NCBI RefSeq assembly: GCF_011090185.1
Contig: NZ_JAAFGS010000004.1
Location: forward strand, 641,608 to 705,607
Direction: 5' to 3'
Source of the DNA: Saccharibacillus alkalitolerans
Lineage (GTDB): Bacteria > Bacillota > Bacilli > Paenibacillales > Paenibacillaceae
DNA length: 64,000 nt
The notes beneath the pieces were generated by a model, which was not told where the DNA came from, did no database searches, and worked only from the letters and a program-made list of their open reading frames with translations. The position numbers were made by a program, and so were the translations under genes. Shown in pieces: positions 25,121-33,877 of this stretch (positions are counted from its first letter, which is position 1; every line of letters starts with the position of its first letter).

Positions 25121-27108
25121 TCGAATAGCCCCTCTTCCTTTTCGATATCTTCAAGCACGGCGAGCAGCTTCCGTTCCGCTTCCTGCGGAGAAATGTCGAG
25201 CTGCACCGCCGCATTGGTTAAATGCCCGCCGCCGCCCAGCCGTTCCATCACGACCTGGACGTTGATCTTGCCGAACGAGCGGGCGCTGATGGCGGTCAGT
25301 CCGTCGGGACGGCTGCCGATGACGAACGACGCGTTCACGTCCGTCATGTTGAGCAGCGTATCGGCGGCCTGCGCGATCAGCAGCTGCGGAAACTGGCGGC
25401 CTTCTTCGCCTACGGCGATCGCCACCCCGCCCATCACGACGCGGGCATTCTTGATAATTTCCGCTTTCGAGATGTACTCTCCCAAATCCTCTTTCAGCAT
25501 ACGCTGAACGAGAATCGTGTCCGCGCCGCTGCGGCGAAGGAATCCCGCCGCCTCGAACGTGCGCGAACCGGTATGCAGCGAAAAATGCTTCGTATCCACC
25601 GTAATCCCCGCGAGCAGCGCCGTCGCCTCGAGCGGCGTGAGCGTCATGTTGTCGTGAATATACTGCAGCAGTTCCGTCACCAATTCGCTCGTGGACGAAG
25701 CGTAAGGTTCGAGATAGACGATTACCGCATCGTTGATAAACTCTTCGCTGCGGCGATGATGGTCGATCACGACGACCTGCTTCGCCCGCTGCACGAGCTT
25801 CGGCTCGATCGTCAGCGAATGCTTATGCGTATCGACCACGATGAGCAGCGTACGCTCGGTCATGAGCGACAGTGCTTCTTCCGACGTCATGAAGCAGTCC
25901 GCCAGGCTTACATCGGCACGAATGCGTTCCATCATCTTCGCGATGGACGGATTATCGCCGTTCAGCACGATGTGGGCTTCGACTTCGAGCCGGTCCGCGG
26001 CCTTGAGCATGCCGACCGCCGCTCCGATGACGTCCATATCGGGATTTTGGTGTCCCATAATCAGCACCCTATCGCTGCGCTTCATCAGGTCCCGGAGCGC
26101 ATGCGCGATGACGCGGGCCCGGACGCGGGTTCGCTTCTCGACGGCATTGGAACGTCCGCCGTAAAACGACAGCCGCTGCCCTACCTTGACGGCAGCCTGA
26201 TCGCCGCCGCGGCCCAGCGCCATATCAAGACTCGACTGCGCCAGCGCGCCCAGTTCGCTGATCTTCTCGCTGCCGCTGGCCAGACCGATGCTCAGCGTCA
26301 TCGGCACTTTCAGGTCGCTCGTCGCTTCCCTGACTTCGTCAAGAATGACGAAGCGGCTGTTCTCGAGCTTTTCCAGCGACGCTTGATTAAGCAGCATCAT
26401 GTACCGCTCGCTGGACAGACGCCGCAGGTAAACTTCGTACTGCCTCGCCCAGCCGTTGATAAGGCTGGTCGCGCGGGCAATCGTCAGCGCTCGCTGCTGG
26501 TCGTCCATCCCCTGAAACGCTTCGTCCAGGTTGTCGAACAAGACGATGCCCAGCGCCAGGCTTTCCTTTTCGTACCTTTCCCGCAGTTCGGCCATCTCGG
26601 TCATCTTTTGGATATAGATCAGCCGCTCCTCGGGATAAATATGAACGTCGTAGGTCTCCGCGCCGACTTCGATTTCCGCCCGGACCGTGCTCAGCGGTTC
26701 CTTCGATCCGTCCTTCTTGTCCCGGGTCAGCGGAGGCAGTCCCGGCAGCAGTTCGGAAAGCGGCATGCCGACGGCGGTGTCGATTCCAAGCAGCTGCCCC
26801 ACCTGCCGATTATGCCACTCCACGGTGCGTTCGGCATCGTAGAGCAGGAGGCCGAACGGCAGCCGGCCCGTAATCTCGCCCTCGATGCCGCCCACCCGGT
26901 AGGAAAGCGTGGACGTATACTCGGCAAGGTCGCGCCTGAACCGGATCTCCGCCCGCAGCATGAGGAATATGACGATGAAGACCAGACACAGCGAGATCAG
27001 GCCGATCGGCCAGTTATACGCCGTAACGAACGCCGTGAGCGCAAGCAGCAGCAGAAACGCCCAAATGGTCCGGTAACCGTACCAGCGTTTCAACAAAAAA
27101 TTTGGCAT
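25117..27108 (-). CDS. gdpP: GdpP, c-di-AMP phosphodiesterase
   Basis: The 663-residue membrane enzyme has two N-terminal transmembrane helices (about 12-55), a degenerate PAS domain (about 75-150), a degenerate GGDEF domain (about 170-305) and a DHH/DHHA1 phosphodiesterase module (about 340-655). The DHH motif reads [13 protein letters not shown], preceded by [13 protein letters not shown], and the DHHA1 motif includes [13 protein letters not shown]. It hydrolyses c-di-AMP to pApA. It is preceded by the DUF2232 gene (12-base gap) and overlaps rplI by four bases. Confidence 0.97.
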   Translation of the reverse strand: MPNFLLKRWYGYRTIWAFLLLLALTAFVTAYNWPIGLISLCLVFIVIFLMLRAEIRFRRDLAEYTSTLSYRVGGIEGEITGRLPFGLLLYDAERTVEWHNRQVGQLLGIDTAVGMPLSELLPGLPPLTRDKKDGSKEPLSTVRAEIEVGAETYDVHIYPEERLIYIQKMTEMAELRERYEKESLALGIVLFDNLDEAFQGMDDQQRALTIARATSLINGWARQYEVYLRRLSSERYMMLLNQASLEKLENSRFVILDEVREATSDLKVPMTLSIGLASGSEKISELGALAQSSLDMALGRGGDQAAVKVGQRLSFYGGRSNAVEKRTRVRARVIAHALRDLMKRSDRVLIMGHQNPDMDVIGAAVGMLKAADRLEVEAHIVLNGDNPSIAKMMERIRADVSLADCFMTSEEALSLMTERTLLIVVDTHKHSLTIEPKLVQRAKQVVVIDHHRRSEEFINDAVIVYLEPYASSTSELVTELLQYIHDNMTLTPLEATALLAGITVDTKHFSLHTGSRTFEAAGFLRRSGADTILVQRMLKEDLGEYISKAEIIKNARVVMGGVAIAVGEEGRQFPQLLIAQAADTLLNMTDVNASFVIGSRPDGLTAISARSFGKINVQVVMERLGGGGHLTNAAVQLDISPQEAERKLLAVLEDIEKEEGLFE

Positions 27109-27120
27109 GGTTTCCTCACC

Positions 27121-28047
27121 CTATCGTCTAGGTCTCGTAATGAACTCGCGCAGCGGGAAAGCCAGGTCGATGATGCCGATGATCCGCATCGGCGGGAAGA
27201 CGACCGTGACGATCGCCATCAAAATGCAAATCGCCCGATGCCATTTTTTGACGTGTCCGATGAAAAACCAGAAGCCGATCGCCTGCACGATAAAACAGTA
27301 CTGCAGCAGCGGAAGCAGATTGACCGCCGCCGCCTTCCAGAAACCGTCCCCCTGATTGAAGGTGACCATATCGATGATCAGCACGACGAAATAATAGAAG
27401 ATCAGCGCGCGGGGAAGCTTCCATTCATGGGCGGGACGAAGCTTCGGCGCCGCAACCCCCATAGAGGTCAGCGTCGGACGCACAATGGAATGAGTGACGA
27501 CCGCCAGCACGAACGACCCCACCGTCATACCCAGCGGAATCATCATTACGGTCTGATTGGCCAGGGAAAAAATAAAATCCGGACTCCACTGCTGGCTCAA
27601 CATCGGATTCATTTCCGCCACCGCCAAAAGCGGATCGAACGTATCGTGAACGAAATCGCTCACGTAATTGGACAGATTGAAGTCCAGAAGCAATCTCGCT
27701 CCCGCAAGCAGCACCAGAAGCATGCCGAGAAGCGTTCCCGTTCCGTACATAATCGTCTGCAGCGCGGGGGCGCGTTTCTTGTACAGATGCCCCATCACGA
27801 TACCCGGCACCAGGAAATAGGCTGCCAGAATAAGCGTGTACGGCGCAAGCGTTCCGGATATGACGGCAAGAATCGCCAATACGGGCAGAACATGCAGCCA
27901 AAAAACGTTTACGCGCAAAGAGGCGTAAAGCACGGCTACCGGAACGATCATCACCAGCAGCGTGATCGCGGACAGCGGCGTTAGCAGCGAAAGCAGGACC
28001 AGCAGATAAAGGAACGCCCACATCGCTGAAGACAAACGCAATTTCAA
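27121..28047 (-). CDS. YybS-like membrane protein (DUF2232)
   Basis: A 308-residue protein with about eight transmembrane helices. It matches DUF2232/YybS by length, topology and its position directly upstream of gdpP-rplI-dnaB, as in Bacillus. The start appears to be TTG at 28047, with GAGGTG at the right spacing. The function is unknown; ECF-transporter S-component-like folds have been proposed for the family. It is probably the first gene of the operon. Confidence 0.88.
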   Translation of the reverse strand: MKLRLSSAMWAFLYLLVLLSLLTPLSAITLLVMIVPVAVLYASLRVNVFWLHVLPVLAILAVISGTLAPYTLILAAYFLVPGIVMGHLYKKRAPALQTIMYGTGTLLGMLLVLLAGARLLLDFNLSNYVSDFVHDTFDPLLAVAEMNPMLSQQWSPDFIFSLANQTVMMIPLGMTVGSFVLAVVTHSIVRPTLTSMGVAAPKLRPAHEWKLPRALIFYYFVVLIIDMVTFNQGDGFWKAAAVNLLPLLQYCFIVQAIGFWFFIGHVKKWHRAICILMAIVTVVFPPMRIIGIIDLAFPLREFITRPRR

Positions 28048-28131
28048 GTAGATTCACCTCTTGTGCGAATACGAAAGTTTAAGATTCATTATAGCATATT
28101 CGGAACGAGCGCCGATACCGAGCGACGGGCG

Positions 28132-28563
28132 TCACGTATTGCTTGCCGTTCCGTTTTGCCGGGTGACGAAGCCCGCGCAGTATTCGATAATTTGGCTGCG
28201 GCGCACAATGCCGATAAATCGGCCTCGGTCGTCGACGACCGGAACGAAGTTCTGCGTTTTCGATAAGTTGATCAGGTCCGCCATATCCGATTCGATCGAT
28301 ACCGGCCTGTTGTTCATGCGCAGCGGGACTTCTTTGAGCGTAAACCGTGAAGCGTTCTCAAAAGTGATCCGGCCTTCCGAATTCTTCATATGCCAGAGGA
28401 TGTCGCCTTCGGTGACGGTGCCTGCATATTGGCCTTCCTTATCGATGATCGGAATAGCGGTGTAACGATGATGTTCCATGCGTTCGATCACCTGACGGAG
28501 CGTGGCGTCCAGCGTAACAAAGGCGACTTCATGCTTGGGCAGCAGGAAAAAAGCAATATTCAT
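28132..28563 (-). CDS. Two-CBS-domain protein, possible c-di-AMP or adenylate sensor
   Basis: A 143-residue protein built of two CBS motifs (about 12-65 and 80-135), with AIPIIDKEGQYAGTVTEGDILW and FVPVVDDRGRFIGIVRRSQIIE as the two halves. Such Bateman modules bind adenine nucleotides; stand-alone pairs such as Bacillus DarB (YkuL/CbpB) bind c-di-AMP. The start at 28563 (MNIAFFLLP) has AAGGAG upstream; the longer frame lacks one. Its position next to the gdpP operon makes a c-di-AMP role an attractive inference, not a demonstrated one. Confidence 0.85.
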   Translation of the reverse strand: MNIAFFLLPKHEVAFVTLDATLRQVIERMEHHRYTAIPIIDKEGQYAGTVTEGDILWHMKNSEGRITFENASRFTLKEVPLRMNNRPVSIESDMADLINLSKTQNFVPVVDDRGRFIGIVRRSQIIEYCAGFVTRQNGTASNT

Positions 28564-28655
28564 AACGGATTTCTCCTTCTCTGTTGGTGAACTCGGCGGC
28601 GGCAAGGATGGCCGGCCCGCTTTTTCTATTATAACGTAAACGGGGTGCGGAAAGT

Positions 28656-28686
28656 AAAAATCAGCGGCCGAAGAATCGACCGCTGA
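28656..28686 (-). terminator. Terminator after the carboxypeptidase-like gene
   Basis: Seven-bp arms (28661-28667 and 28680-28686) with a 12-base loop are followed on the minus strand by T5. It is of moderate strength. Confidence 0.65.
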
Positions 28687-28734
28687 CATAAGTGTGCCTA
28701 TTTGGCTCGATAAAAGCCCTATGTACCGATGCGC

Positions 28735-29676
28735 TTAGACCAGCTTCAGCCAGGAAGTGGCCTTCTCGGCGAAAGAGCCGGAGCGCGCGTAGCCGTAGTC
28801 GAGCAGGCGTCCCGCCGCCTGGAAACTTTTGTCCCGGCTCTCGGCGCCCATAATAACGACAATCAAACGCTGGCCGTCGCGCTGCGCCGTGCCTGCCAGC
28901 GAATACCCGTCTTTCTCCGATCCGTAAGCTTTCAAGCCGTCCATTCCCCGGTAAGCGTAAGGACCGGCAAACTCCGGCAGCATCGCGTTGCTGTTCGTCA
29001 GATAAAGGCCTCGCGAGCTGATCTCCGTCTGCGTGACCGACGACATCCGCAAAATCTCCGGATGCGCCTTGATCAGCGCCCGGCACAGCATTGCGGTATC
29101 CCTTGCGGTTATCCGGCTTGCGCCGCTCTCTTCCGAGACGCCGGCTTCATCCTGCGGTACGGCAGGCTTGAACGAAGTGGAAGCGGAGAGTCCGATCCGT
29201 CGCGCCCTCTCGTTCATCATCCAGGCAAAAGAAGCTTCGGAACCTCCCGCGTAATAAGCGAGCGCCTTCTCCGCTTCGCCCGAGGAAGAGACGGTCATGC
29301 CCATAAACAGCTCGTTAAGCGGAATCCGATCTTCGGCCCGCAGCGGCATGCTGTCGCCGCCCCGTCCCGGGCTCGGCTGCGAGGCCTGGATCACGCCGCT
29401 CTTCCCGCTGCCGATCCGGATCGAATCTTCCCAGTCTACCCGGCCGCCGCGTATCGCATCGAGTACCAGCCATTCCGTCATCAGCTGAGTCATGCCGGAA
29501 GCGGGAAGTACCCGATCCCCTTCCGCCTGCCATAAAATCTCGCCCGTTTGCGCATCGATCAGAACGGCCGCGGCCGCTTCGACTTTCGGTCGCCCGGCCA
29601 GCAGCTGCTGGGGAATCAACAGCAGCAGCACCGCCAGCAGAATCAATATTCCTTTTTTCCATATGCTCCCGTTCAT
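28735..29676 (-). CDS. Catalytically degenerate D-alanyl-D-alanine carboxypeptidase homologue
   Basis: A 313-residue exported protein (signal peptide about 1-28) with the peptidase S11/PBP5 fold. The alignment is clear around VLIDAQTGEIL, PASGMTQLMTEWLV and GLKAYGSEKDGYSLAGTAQRDGQRLIVVIMGA. All three catalytic motifs are altered: SxxK reads S-G-M-T-Q with no Lys at the expected place, SxN becomes SSSGE, and KTG becomes KAYG. The usual C-terminal domain is also missing. It is probably non-catalytic and may bind peptidoglycan or act as a regulator. The frame is intact and codon use is normal, so it is not a plain pseudogene. Confidence 0.8.
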   Translation of the reverse strand: MNGSIWKKGILILLAVLLLLIPQQLLAGRPKVEAAAAVLIDAQTGEILWQAEGDRVLPASGMTQLMTEWLVLDAIRGGRVDWEDSIRIGSGKSGVIQASQPSPGRGGDSMPLRAEDRIPLNELFMGMTVSSSGEAEKALAYYAGGSEASFAWMMNERARRIGLSASTSFKPAVPQDEAGVSEESGASRITARDTAMLCRALIKAHPEILRMSSVTQTEISSRGLYLTNSNAMLPEFAGPYAYRGMDGLKAYGSEKDGYSLAGTAQRDGQRLIVVIMGAESRDKSFQAAGRLLDYGYARSGSFAEKATSWLKLV

Positions 29677-29779
29677 GATTCGATCCGCCCCCCTTTTGTA
29701 CTCTTATAGACGTGCGAAAAAGGGATTTGGTCTGCAAAAAGCGAAAAAAAATCATTTTTTTAAGGAAAAAAGAAAAAAA

Positions 29780-29813
29780 GCCGGGCTTCGAACGATGCGT
29801 TCGAAACCTGGCC
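29780..29813 (-). terminator. Terminator of the opp operon
   Basis: A 14-bp stem with two mismatches (29780-29793 with 29800-29813) is followed on the minus strand by a T-run of about eight. It lies about 35 bases after the oppF stop. Confidence 0.85.
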
Positions 29814-29846
29814 GAAGAAAAAAGCGATTCTTGCATCCGAAACGTC

Positions 29847-30857
29847 TTAAGCGAAGTGGCACGCCACGAAGTGATCGTTGCCCATGTTGCGGTACTCGGG
29901 CACCTGCTGCTTGCAAATGTCGGACGCCATCGGACAGCGGGTATGGAACTTGCAGCCGGACGGCGGGTTCGCCGGGCTCGGAATGTCGCCCTGCAGCACG
30001 ATCCGCTCGCGCTTCAGCGTCGGATCCGGCACCGGAATCGCGGACATCAGCGCTTTCGTATAAGGGTGCAGCGGATTGCTGAACAGCTCTTCCGTCGGTG
30101 CCATTTCCATCATCGTACCGAGATACATGACGCCTACCCGGTTGCACAAATGCTCGACAACGCTGAGATCGTGGGAGATAAACAGGTACGTGAGCTGCTT
30201 CTCCCGCTGCAGATCGCTCATCAGGTTGATAATCTGCGCCTGGATCGAGACGTCGAGCGCCGATACCGGCTCGTCGGCCACGATGAATTCCGGGTTCATG
30301 ATCAGCGCGCGGGCGATCCCGATCCGCTGACGCTGTCCCCCGGAAAATTCGTGCGGGAAGCGATCGTAATGATACTCGGCCAATCCGCAAATCTTCATCG
30401 TTTCGATCACGCGCTGCTTCACGTCCTTGCGGCTGACGAGGCCGTGATCGACCAGCGCCTCGCCGATCGCTTCACCGACCTTGATGCGCGGGTTCAGCGA
30501 GCTGAACGGGTCCTGGAACACGATTTGCATCTTGGTGCGCATCTTGCGCAGTTCGCTTTTGGACAGCTCGTGAAGGTCTTGGCCTTCGAACGTAACGGTC
30601 CCTTCGGTCTTGTCGTTCAACCGCAGCAACGTTCGCCCGATCGTGCTTTTGCCGCAGCCCGATTCGCCGACCAGTCCGAACGACTCGCCTTTATTGATGG
30701 TAAACGAAACGCCGTCCACCGCTTTGACGTCGCCGACTTTGCGCTGGAATACCCCGCCGGTGATCGGGAAGTACTTTTTCAGATTATCGACTTGGATGAG
30801 GGGCTCTCCGCCTGCGCCGTTTTGTTGTTTGTCCAGTTGGACTACCGATTCGCTCAT
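29847..30857 (-). CDS. Oligopeptide ABC transporter ATP-binding protein OppF-like
   Basis: A 336-residue ATPase with Walker [13 protein letters not shown], signature FSGGQRQRIGIARAL, Walker B FIVADEPVSALD and the C-terminal oligopeptide/dipeptide extension containing GCKFHTRCPMA. That C-terminal Cys-rich segment, shared with OppD, can hold an iron-sulfur cluster in some members. It overlaps oppD by four bases (ATGA). With OppD it powers import through OppBC. Confidence 0.95.
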   Translation of the reverse strand: MSESVVQLDKQQNGAGGEPLIQVDNLKKYFPITGGVFQRKVGDVKAVDGVSFTINKGESFGLVGESGCGKSTIGRTLLRLNDKTEGTVTFEGQDLHELSKSELRKMRTKMQIVFQDPFSSLNPRIKVGEAIGEALVDHGLVSRKDVKQRVIETMKICGLAEYHYDRFPHEFSGGQRQRIGIARALIMNPEFIVADEPVSALDVSIQAQIINLMSDLQREKQLTYLFISHDLSVVEHLCNRVGVMYLGTMMEMAPTEELFSNPLHPYTKALMSAIPVPDPTLKRERIVLQGDIPSPANPPSGCKFHTRCPMASDICKQQVPEYRNMGNDHFVACHFA

Positions 30858-31840
30858 TGCGCTTGCCCCTCCTCTTCGTACAGCCAGCAGGCCGTCTTAT
30901 GTCCGTCCGCATGCGTGCGCAGAGGCGGCGTCTTGGCTTTGCAGATTTCCATGCAGAACTCGCAGCGATCGTGGAAATGGCAGTTGTCTCCCAGATCGAC
31001 CGGATTCGGAACCTGGCCGGGAATGGAGTACAGCCGCTCCTGACGCTGATTGATAACCGGTTTTGCCTTCAGCAGGCCCTGCGTGTAAGGATGCTGGGGA
31101 TTGCGGAACAGTTCCAGCACCGGCGCTTCTTCGATCACTTTGCCGGCATACATGACGACGACGAAGTCGGCCATTTCCGCCACGACCCCGAGGTCGTGGG
31201 TAATCATCATGATGGCGGTATTCATTTTGCTCTTGATATCGCGCATCAGGTCGAGAATTTGAGCCTGGATTGTCACGTCGAGCGCCGTCGTCGGTTCGTC
31301 GGCGATCAGCAGCTTCGGATTGCAGCTCAGCGCGATGGCGATCATGATCCGCTGGCGCATGCCTCCGCTCAGCTCGTGCGGATAGGAATCGAAAATTTTC
31401 TCCGGACGCGGAATGCCGACCAGGGTAATAAGTTCGATCGCACGCGCTTTTGCCTCTTTCTGGCTCATGCCCAGATGATACAGCAGCGGCTCGGTAATTT
31501 GCTTGCCGATCGTGAATACCGGGTTCAGGGAAGACATCGGCTCCTGAAAGATCATCGCGATCTCGTTGCCGCGCAGTCGGCTCATTTCCTTTTTGTTCAG
31601 CTTCAACAGATCTTTGCCTTCAAATATGATCTCGCCGCCGACGATCTTGCCCGGAGGAGATTCGATCAGCTGCATCAGCGACATCGCCGTTACGCTCTTC
31701 CCGCAGCCGGACTCGCCGACCACGCACAGCGTTTCGCCTTCACGAATGGAAAAGCTGACGTCGTTAACCGCCTTGACCGTACCGGCAGACGTTTTAAAGT
31801 GGGTCTCGAGGTTTCGGAATTCGACCAATTCTTTTGCCAT
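30854..31840 (-). CDS. Oligopeptide ABC transporter ATP-binding protein OppD-like
   Basis: A 328-residue ATPase with Walker [15 protein letters not shown], signature [15 protein letters not shown], Walker [13 protein letters not shown] and the C-terminal [16 protein letters not shown] segment. The spacing of motifs and the long C-terminal extension place it in the peptide/nickel subfamily. AGGAGAG precedes the ATG at 31840. It lies between oppC and oppF in one operon. Confidence 0.95.
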   Translation of the reverse strand: MAKELVEFRNLETHFKTSAGTVKAVNDVSFSIREGETLCVVGESGCGKSVTAMSLMQLIESPPGKIVGGEIIFEGKDLLKLNKKEMSRLRGNEIAMIFQEPMSSLNPVFTIGKQITEPLLYHLGMSQKEAKARAIELITLVGIPRPEKIFDSYPHELSGGMRQRIMIAIALSCNPKLLIADEPTTALDVTIQAQILDLMRDIKSKMNTAIMMITHDLGVVAEMADFVVVMYAGKVIEEAPVLELFRNPQHPYTQGLLKAKPVINQRQERLYSIPGQVPNPVDLGDNCHFHDRCEFCMEICKAKTPPLRTHADGHKTACWLYEEEGQAQ

Positions 31841-31883
31841 TTCGTCTCTCCTACTTCTTCATGATTTAGGGCCTTATACCGAC

Positions 31884-32813
31884 TTATCTGTTCTTCATTT
31901 TCGGATCGAGCGCGTCGCGCAGACCGTCGCCGATCAGGTTGATCGCCGTTACGGTAATCAGGATGCACAGGCCCGGCGGAATCCAGAGCCAAGGCCGCTT
32001 GCGGAAATCGATCAGATTGTTTGCGGCCGTGATCATGTTGCCCCACGACGGAGTCGGGGGTACGACGCCCAGACCCAGGAAGCTCAGTGTCGATTCCGTA
32101 ATGATCGCTCCGGCTACGCCAAGCGTCGCGGAAACGATAATGATCGGGATGGTATTCGGCATCAGATGACGGAAAATCTTACGGTTATCGCGCAGGCCGA
32201 GCGCTTCGGTCGCCTGCATGAATTCCTGTTCGCGCAGCGTCAGAATCTGGCTTCGCACGAGACGCGCCAGCGACACCCATCCGAGGAGGCCGATAATCAG
32301 CATGAGGAAATAAATGCGTTTACCCGGCTCGACTTTCAAGTCGGACAGGATGGCGCCCAGCGTGATCAGGATCGGCAGGGTAGGCAGCGCCAGGAAGATA
32401 TCGGCAATCCGCATGATGATCGTATCCGCGTATTTCCGGTAAAATCCGGCCACGGCACCCAGCGTAGCCCCGATGGCAACCGAGATGGCCGTCGCCACAA
32501 GTCCTACCGTCAGCGAGATGCGGCCGGCAAGCATAACGCGCAGCAAAATATCGCGGCCGAGCTTATCGGTTCCGAGCCAGTAATCGGCATTCGGTGCCTG
32601 GTTCTTATTGGAGACATCCGTTTCGTTAATCGTGTAAGGCGAAAAAAGAGGCCCGAACACACAGATCAAGGACATGATAACCAGAATGACCAGACCGATG
32701 ACGGCCAGTCGATTGCGGGCGAAACGTCGAATCGCGATCTTCCACGGAGATTCGGCTTTAACAATTTTCAGCTGCTCCTGCAGCTGCTCGGTTCGGTTTA
32801 CCGGCTGATCCAC
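31884..32813 (-). CDS. Oligopeptide ABC transporter permease OppC-like
   Basis: A 309-residue permease with an N-terminal OppC_N segment, about six transmembrane helices and the EAA loop (EFMQATEALGLRDNRKIFRHLMPNT). I place the start at GTG 32813 because AGGAGG lies nine bases upstream; the frame extends 14 codons into the oppB end without a ribosome binding site. Motifs such as LGTDKLGRDILLRV are typical of the DppC/OppC branch. Confidence 0.95.
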   Translation of the reverse strand: MDQPVNRTEQLQEQLKIVKAESPWKIAIRRFARNRLAVIGLVILVIMSLICVFGPLFSPYTINETDVSNKNQAPNADYWLGTDKLGRDILLRVMLAGRISLTVGLVATAISVAIGATLGAVAGFYRKYADTIIMRIADIFLALPTLPILITLGAILSDLKVEPGKRIYFLMLIIGLLGWVSLARLVRSQILTLREQEFMQATEALGLRDNRKIFRHLMPNTIPIIIVSATLGVAGAIITESTLSFLGLGVVPPTPSWGNMITAANNLIDFRKRPWLWIPPGLCILITVTAINLIGDGLRDALDPKMKNR

Positions 32814-32826
32814 TCTCAATCTCCTC

Positions 32827-33789
32827 CTACTTAAGACGAATTCTCGGGTCTGCAACCCCGTACAGGATATCGGAAATCAGGTTCCCGAGAAGCGTCAGTA
32901 CCGCCAGGAACATCGTAAATCCGAGCATCAGCGGATAATCCCGCATGTTGATCGAAGCCAGATAGATTTGACCGATACCCGGCCAAGCGAAGACGCGTTC
33001 GAGAATCATCGCGCCGCCGAACAAGCCCGGCAGCTCGAAACCGAGCAGCGTGATAGCCGGAAGCAGCGCATTGCGGAAAGCATGCTTGAAAATGACCGTA
33101 CGCTCCTGAAGGCCCTTGGCTCGGGCGGTGCGGATATAATCCTGCCGGATTACCTCCAGCATGCCGGTCCGGAAGTAACGGGTAAGGCCGCCGACGGTCA
33201 ATGTAGTCATGACGACTACCGGAAGGAACATATGCTCGACGACGTCTTTGATATAAGCGAAGCCGCCGGCGTTTAATCCGGCCGTGGTCATCCCGCCGGT
33301 CGGAAACAATTTCAAATCGAGGGCAATATATTTGATGGCGAGCAGCCCGATAAAGAACGAAGGCAGCGACATCAGCAGGAAGACGAGCAGAGTCACGACT
33401 TTATCGAAAAAGGAATATTGAAACTGTGCGGAAAAAACGCCCACGAACGCGGCGATCGTCCAGCTCAAAATCATGGTGACGAATGCGATGATAAAGGAGT
33501 TCCATACGTAAGTATTGATAACTTCGGTAACCGGCATTTTATGTTGGAACGAATCGCCCAGGTTGCCGGTCAACATATTTTTCACCCAAATGAAGTACTG
33601 CTGAACGGGAGGTTTGTCGAGCCCATAGATGGCCCGCAGCTGGTCCGCTCTCTCGGCAGTCATGTTCGGATTCTGCGATGCGGTGATGTAGTCTCCCGGA
33701 ACCATCTGAGAAATGGCAAAAACGATGATCGAAATGCCGATCAAAGTCGGGATCATCTGCAGCAGCCGCCGGATGATATACTGACTCAT
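32827..33789 (-). CDS. Oligopeptide ABC transporter permease OppB-like
   Basis: A 320-residue permease starting MSQYIIRRLLQMIPTLIGISI, with six transmembrane helices and an EAA loop (DYIRTARAKGLQERTVIFKHAFRNALLP). AGGAGG precedes the ATG. It pairs with OppC to form the channel and is second in the operon after the substrate-binding protein. Confidence 0.96.
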   Translation of the reverse strand: MSQYIIRRLLQMIPTLIGISIIVFAISQMVPGDYITASQNPNMTAERADQLRAIYGLDKPPVQQYFIWVKNMLTGNLGDSFQHKMPVTEVINTYVWNSFIIAFVTMILSWTIAAFVGVFSAQFQYSFFDKVVTLLVFLLMSLPSFFIGLLAIKYIALDLKLFPTGGMTTAGLNAGGFAYIKDVVEHMFLPVVVMTTLTVGGLTRYFRTGMLEVIRQDYIRTARAKGLQERTVIFKHAFRNALLPAITLLGFELPGLFGGAMILERVFAWPGIGQIYLASINMRDYPLMLGFTMFLAVLTLLGNLISDILYGVADPRIRLK

Positions 33790-33877
33790 TTACACGTCTC
33801 CTCCTGGATATAAATCGATATGCCCAGCTCTCTCGAGCTGAGCATATCGGATGACCAATTCTTATTCGATGCGGCGA

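Noticed and set aside
25222..27984. A 920-codon plus-strand frame antisense to gdpP and yybS
   Set aside because: Same GC-driven shadow effect; Arg/His-rich low-complexity translation with no family motif.
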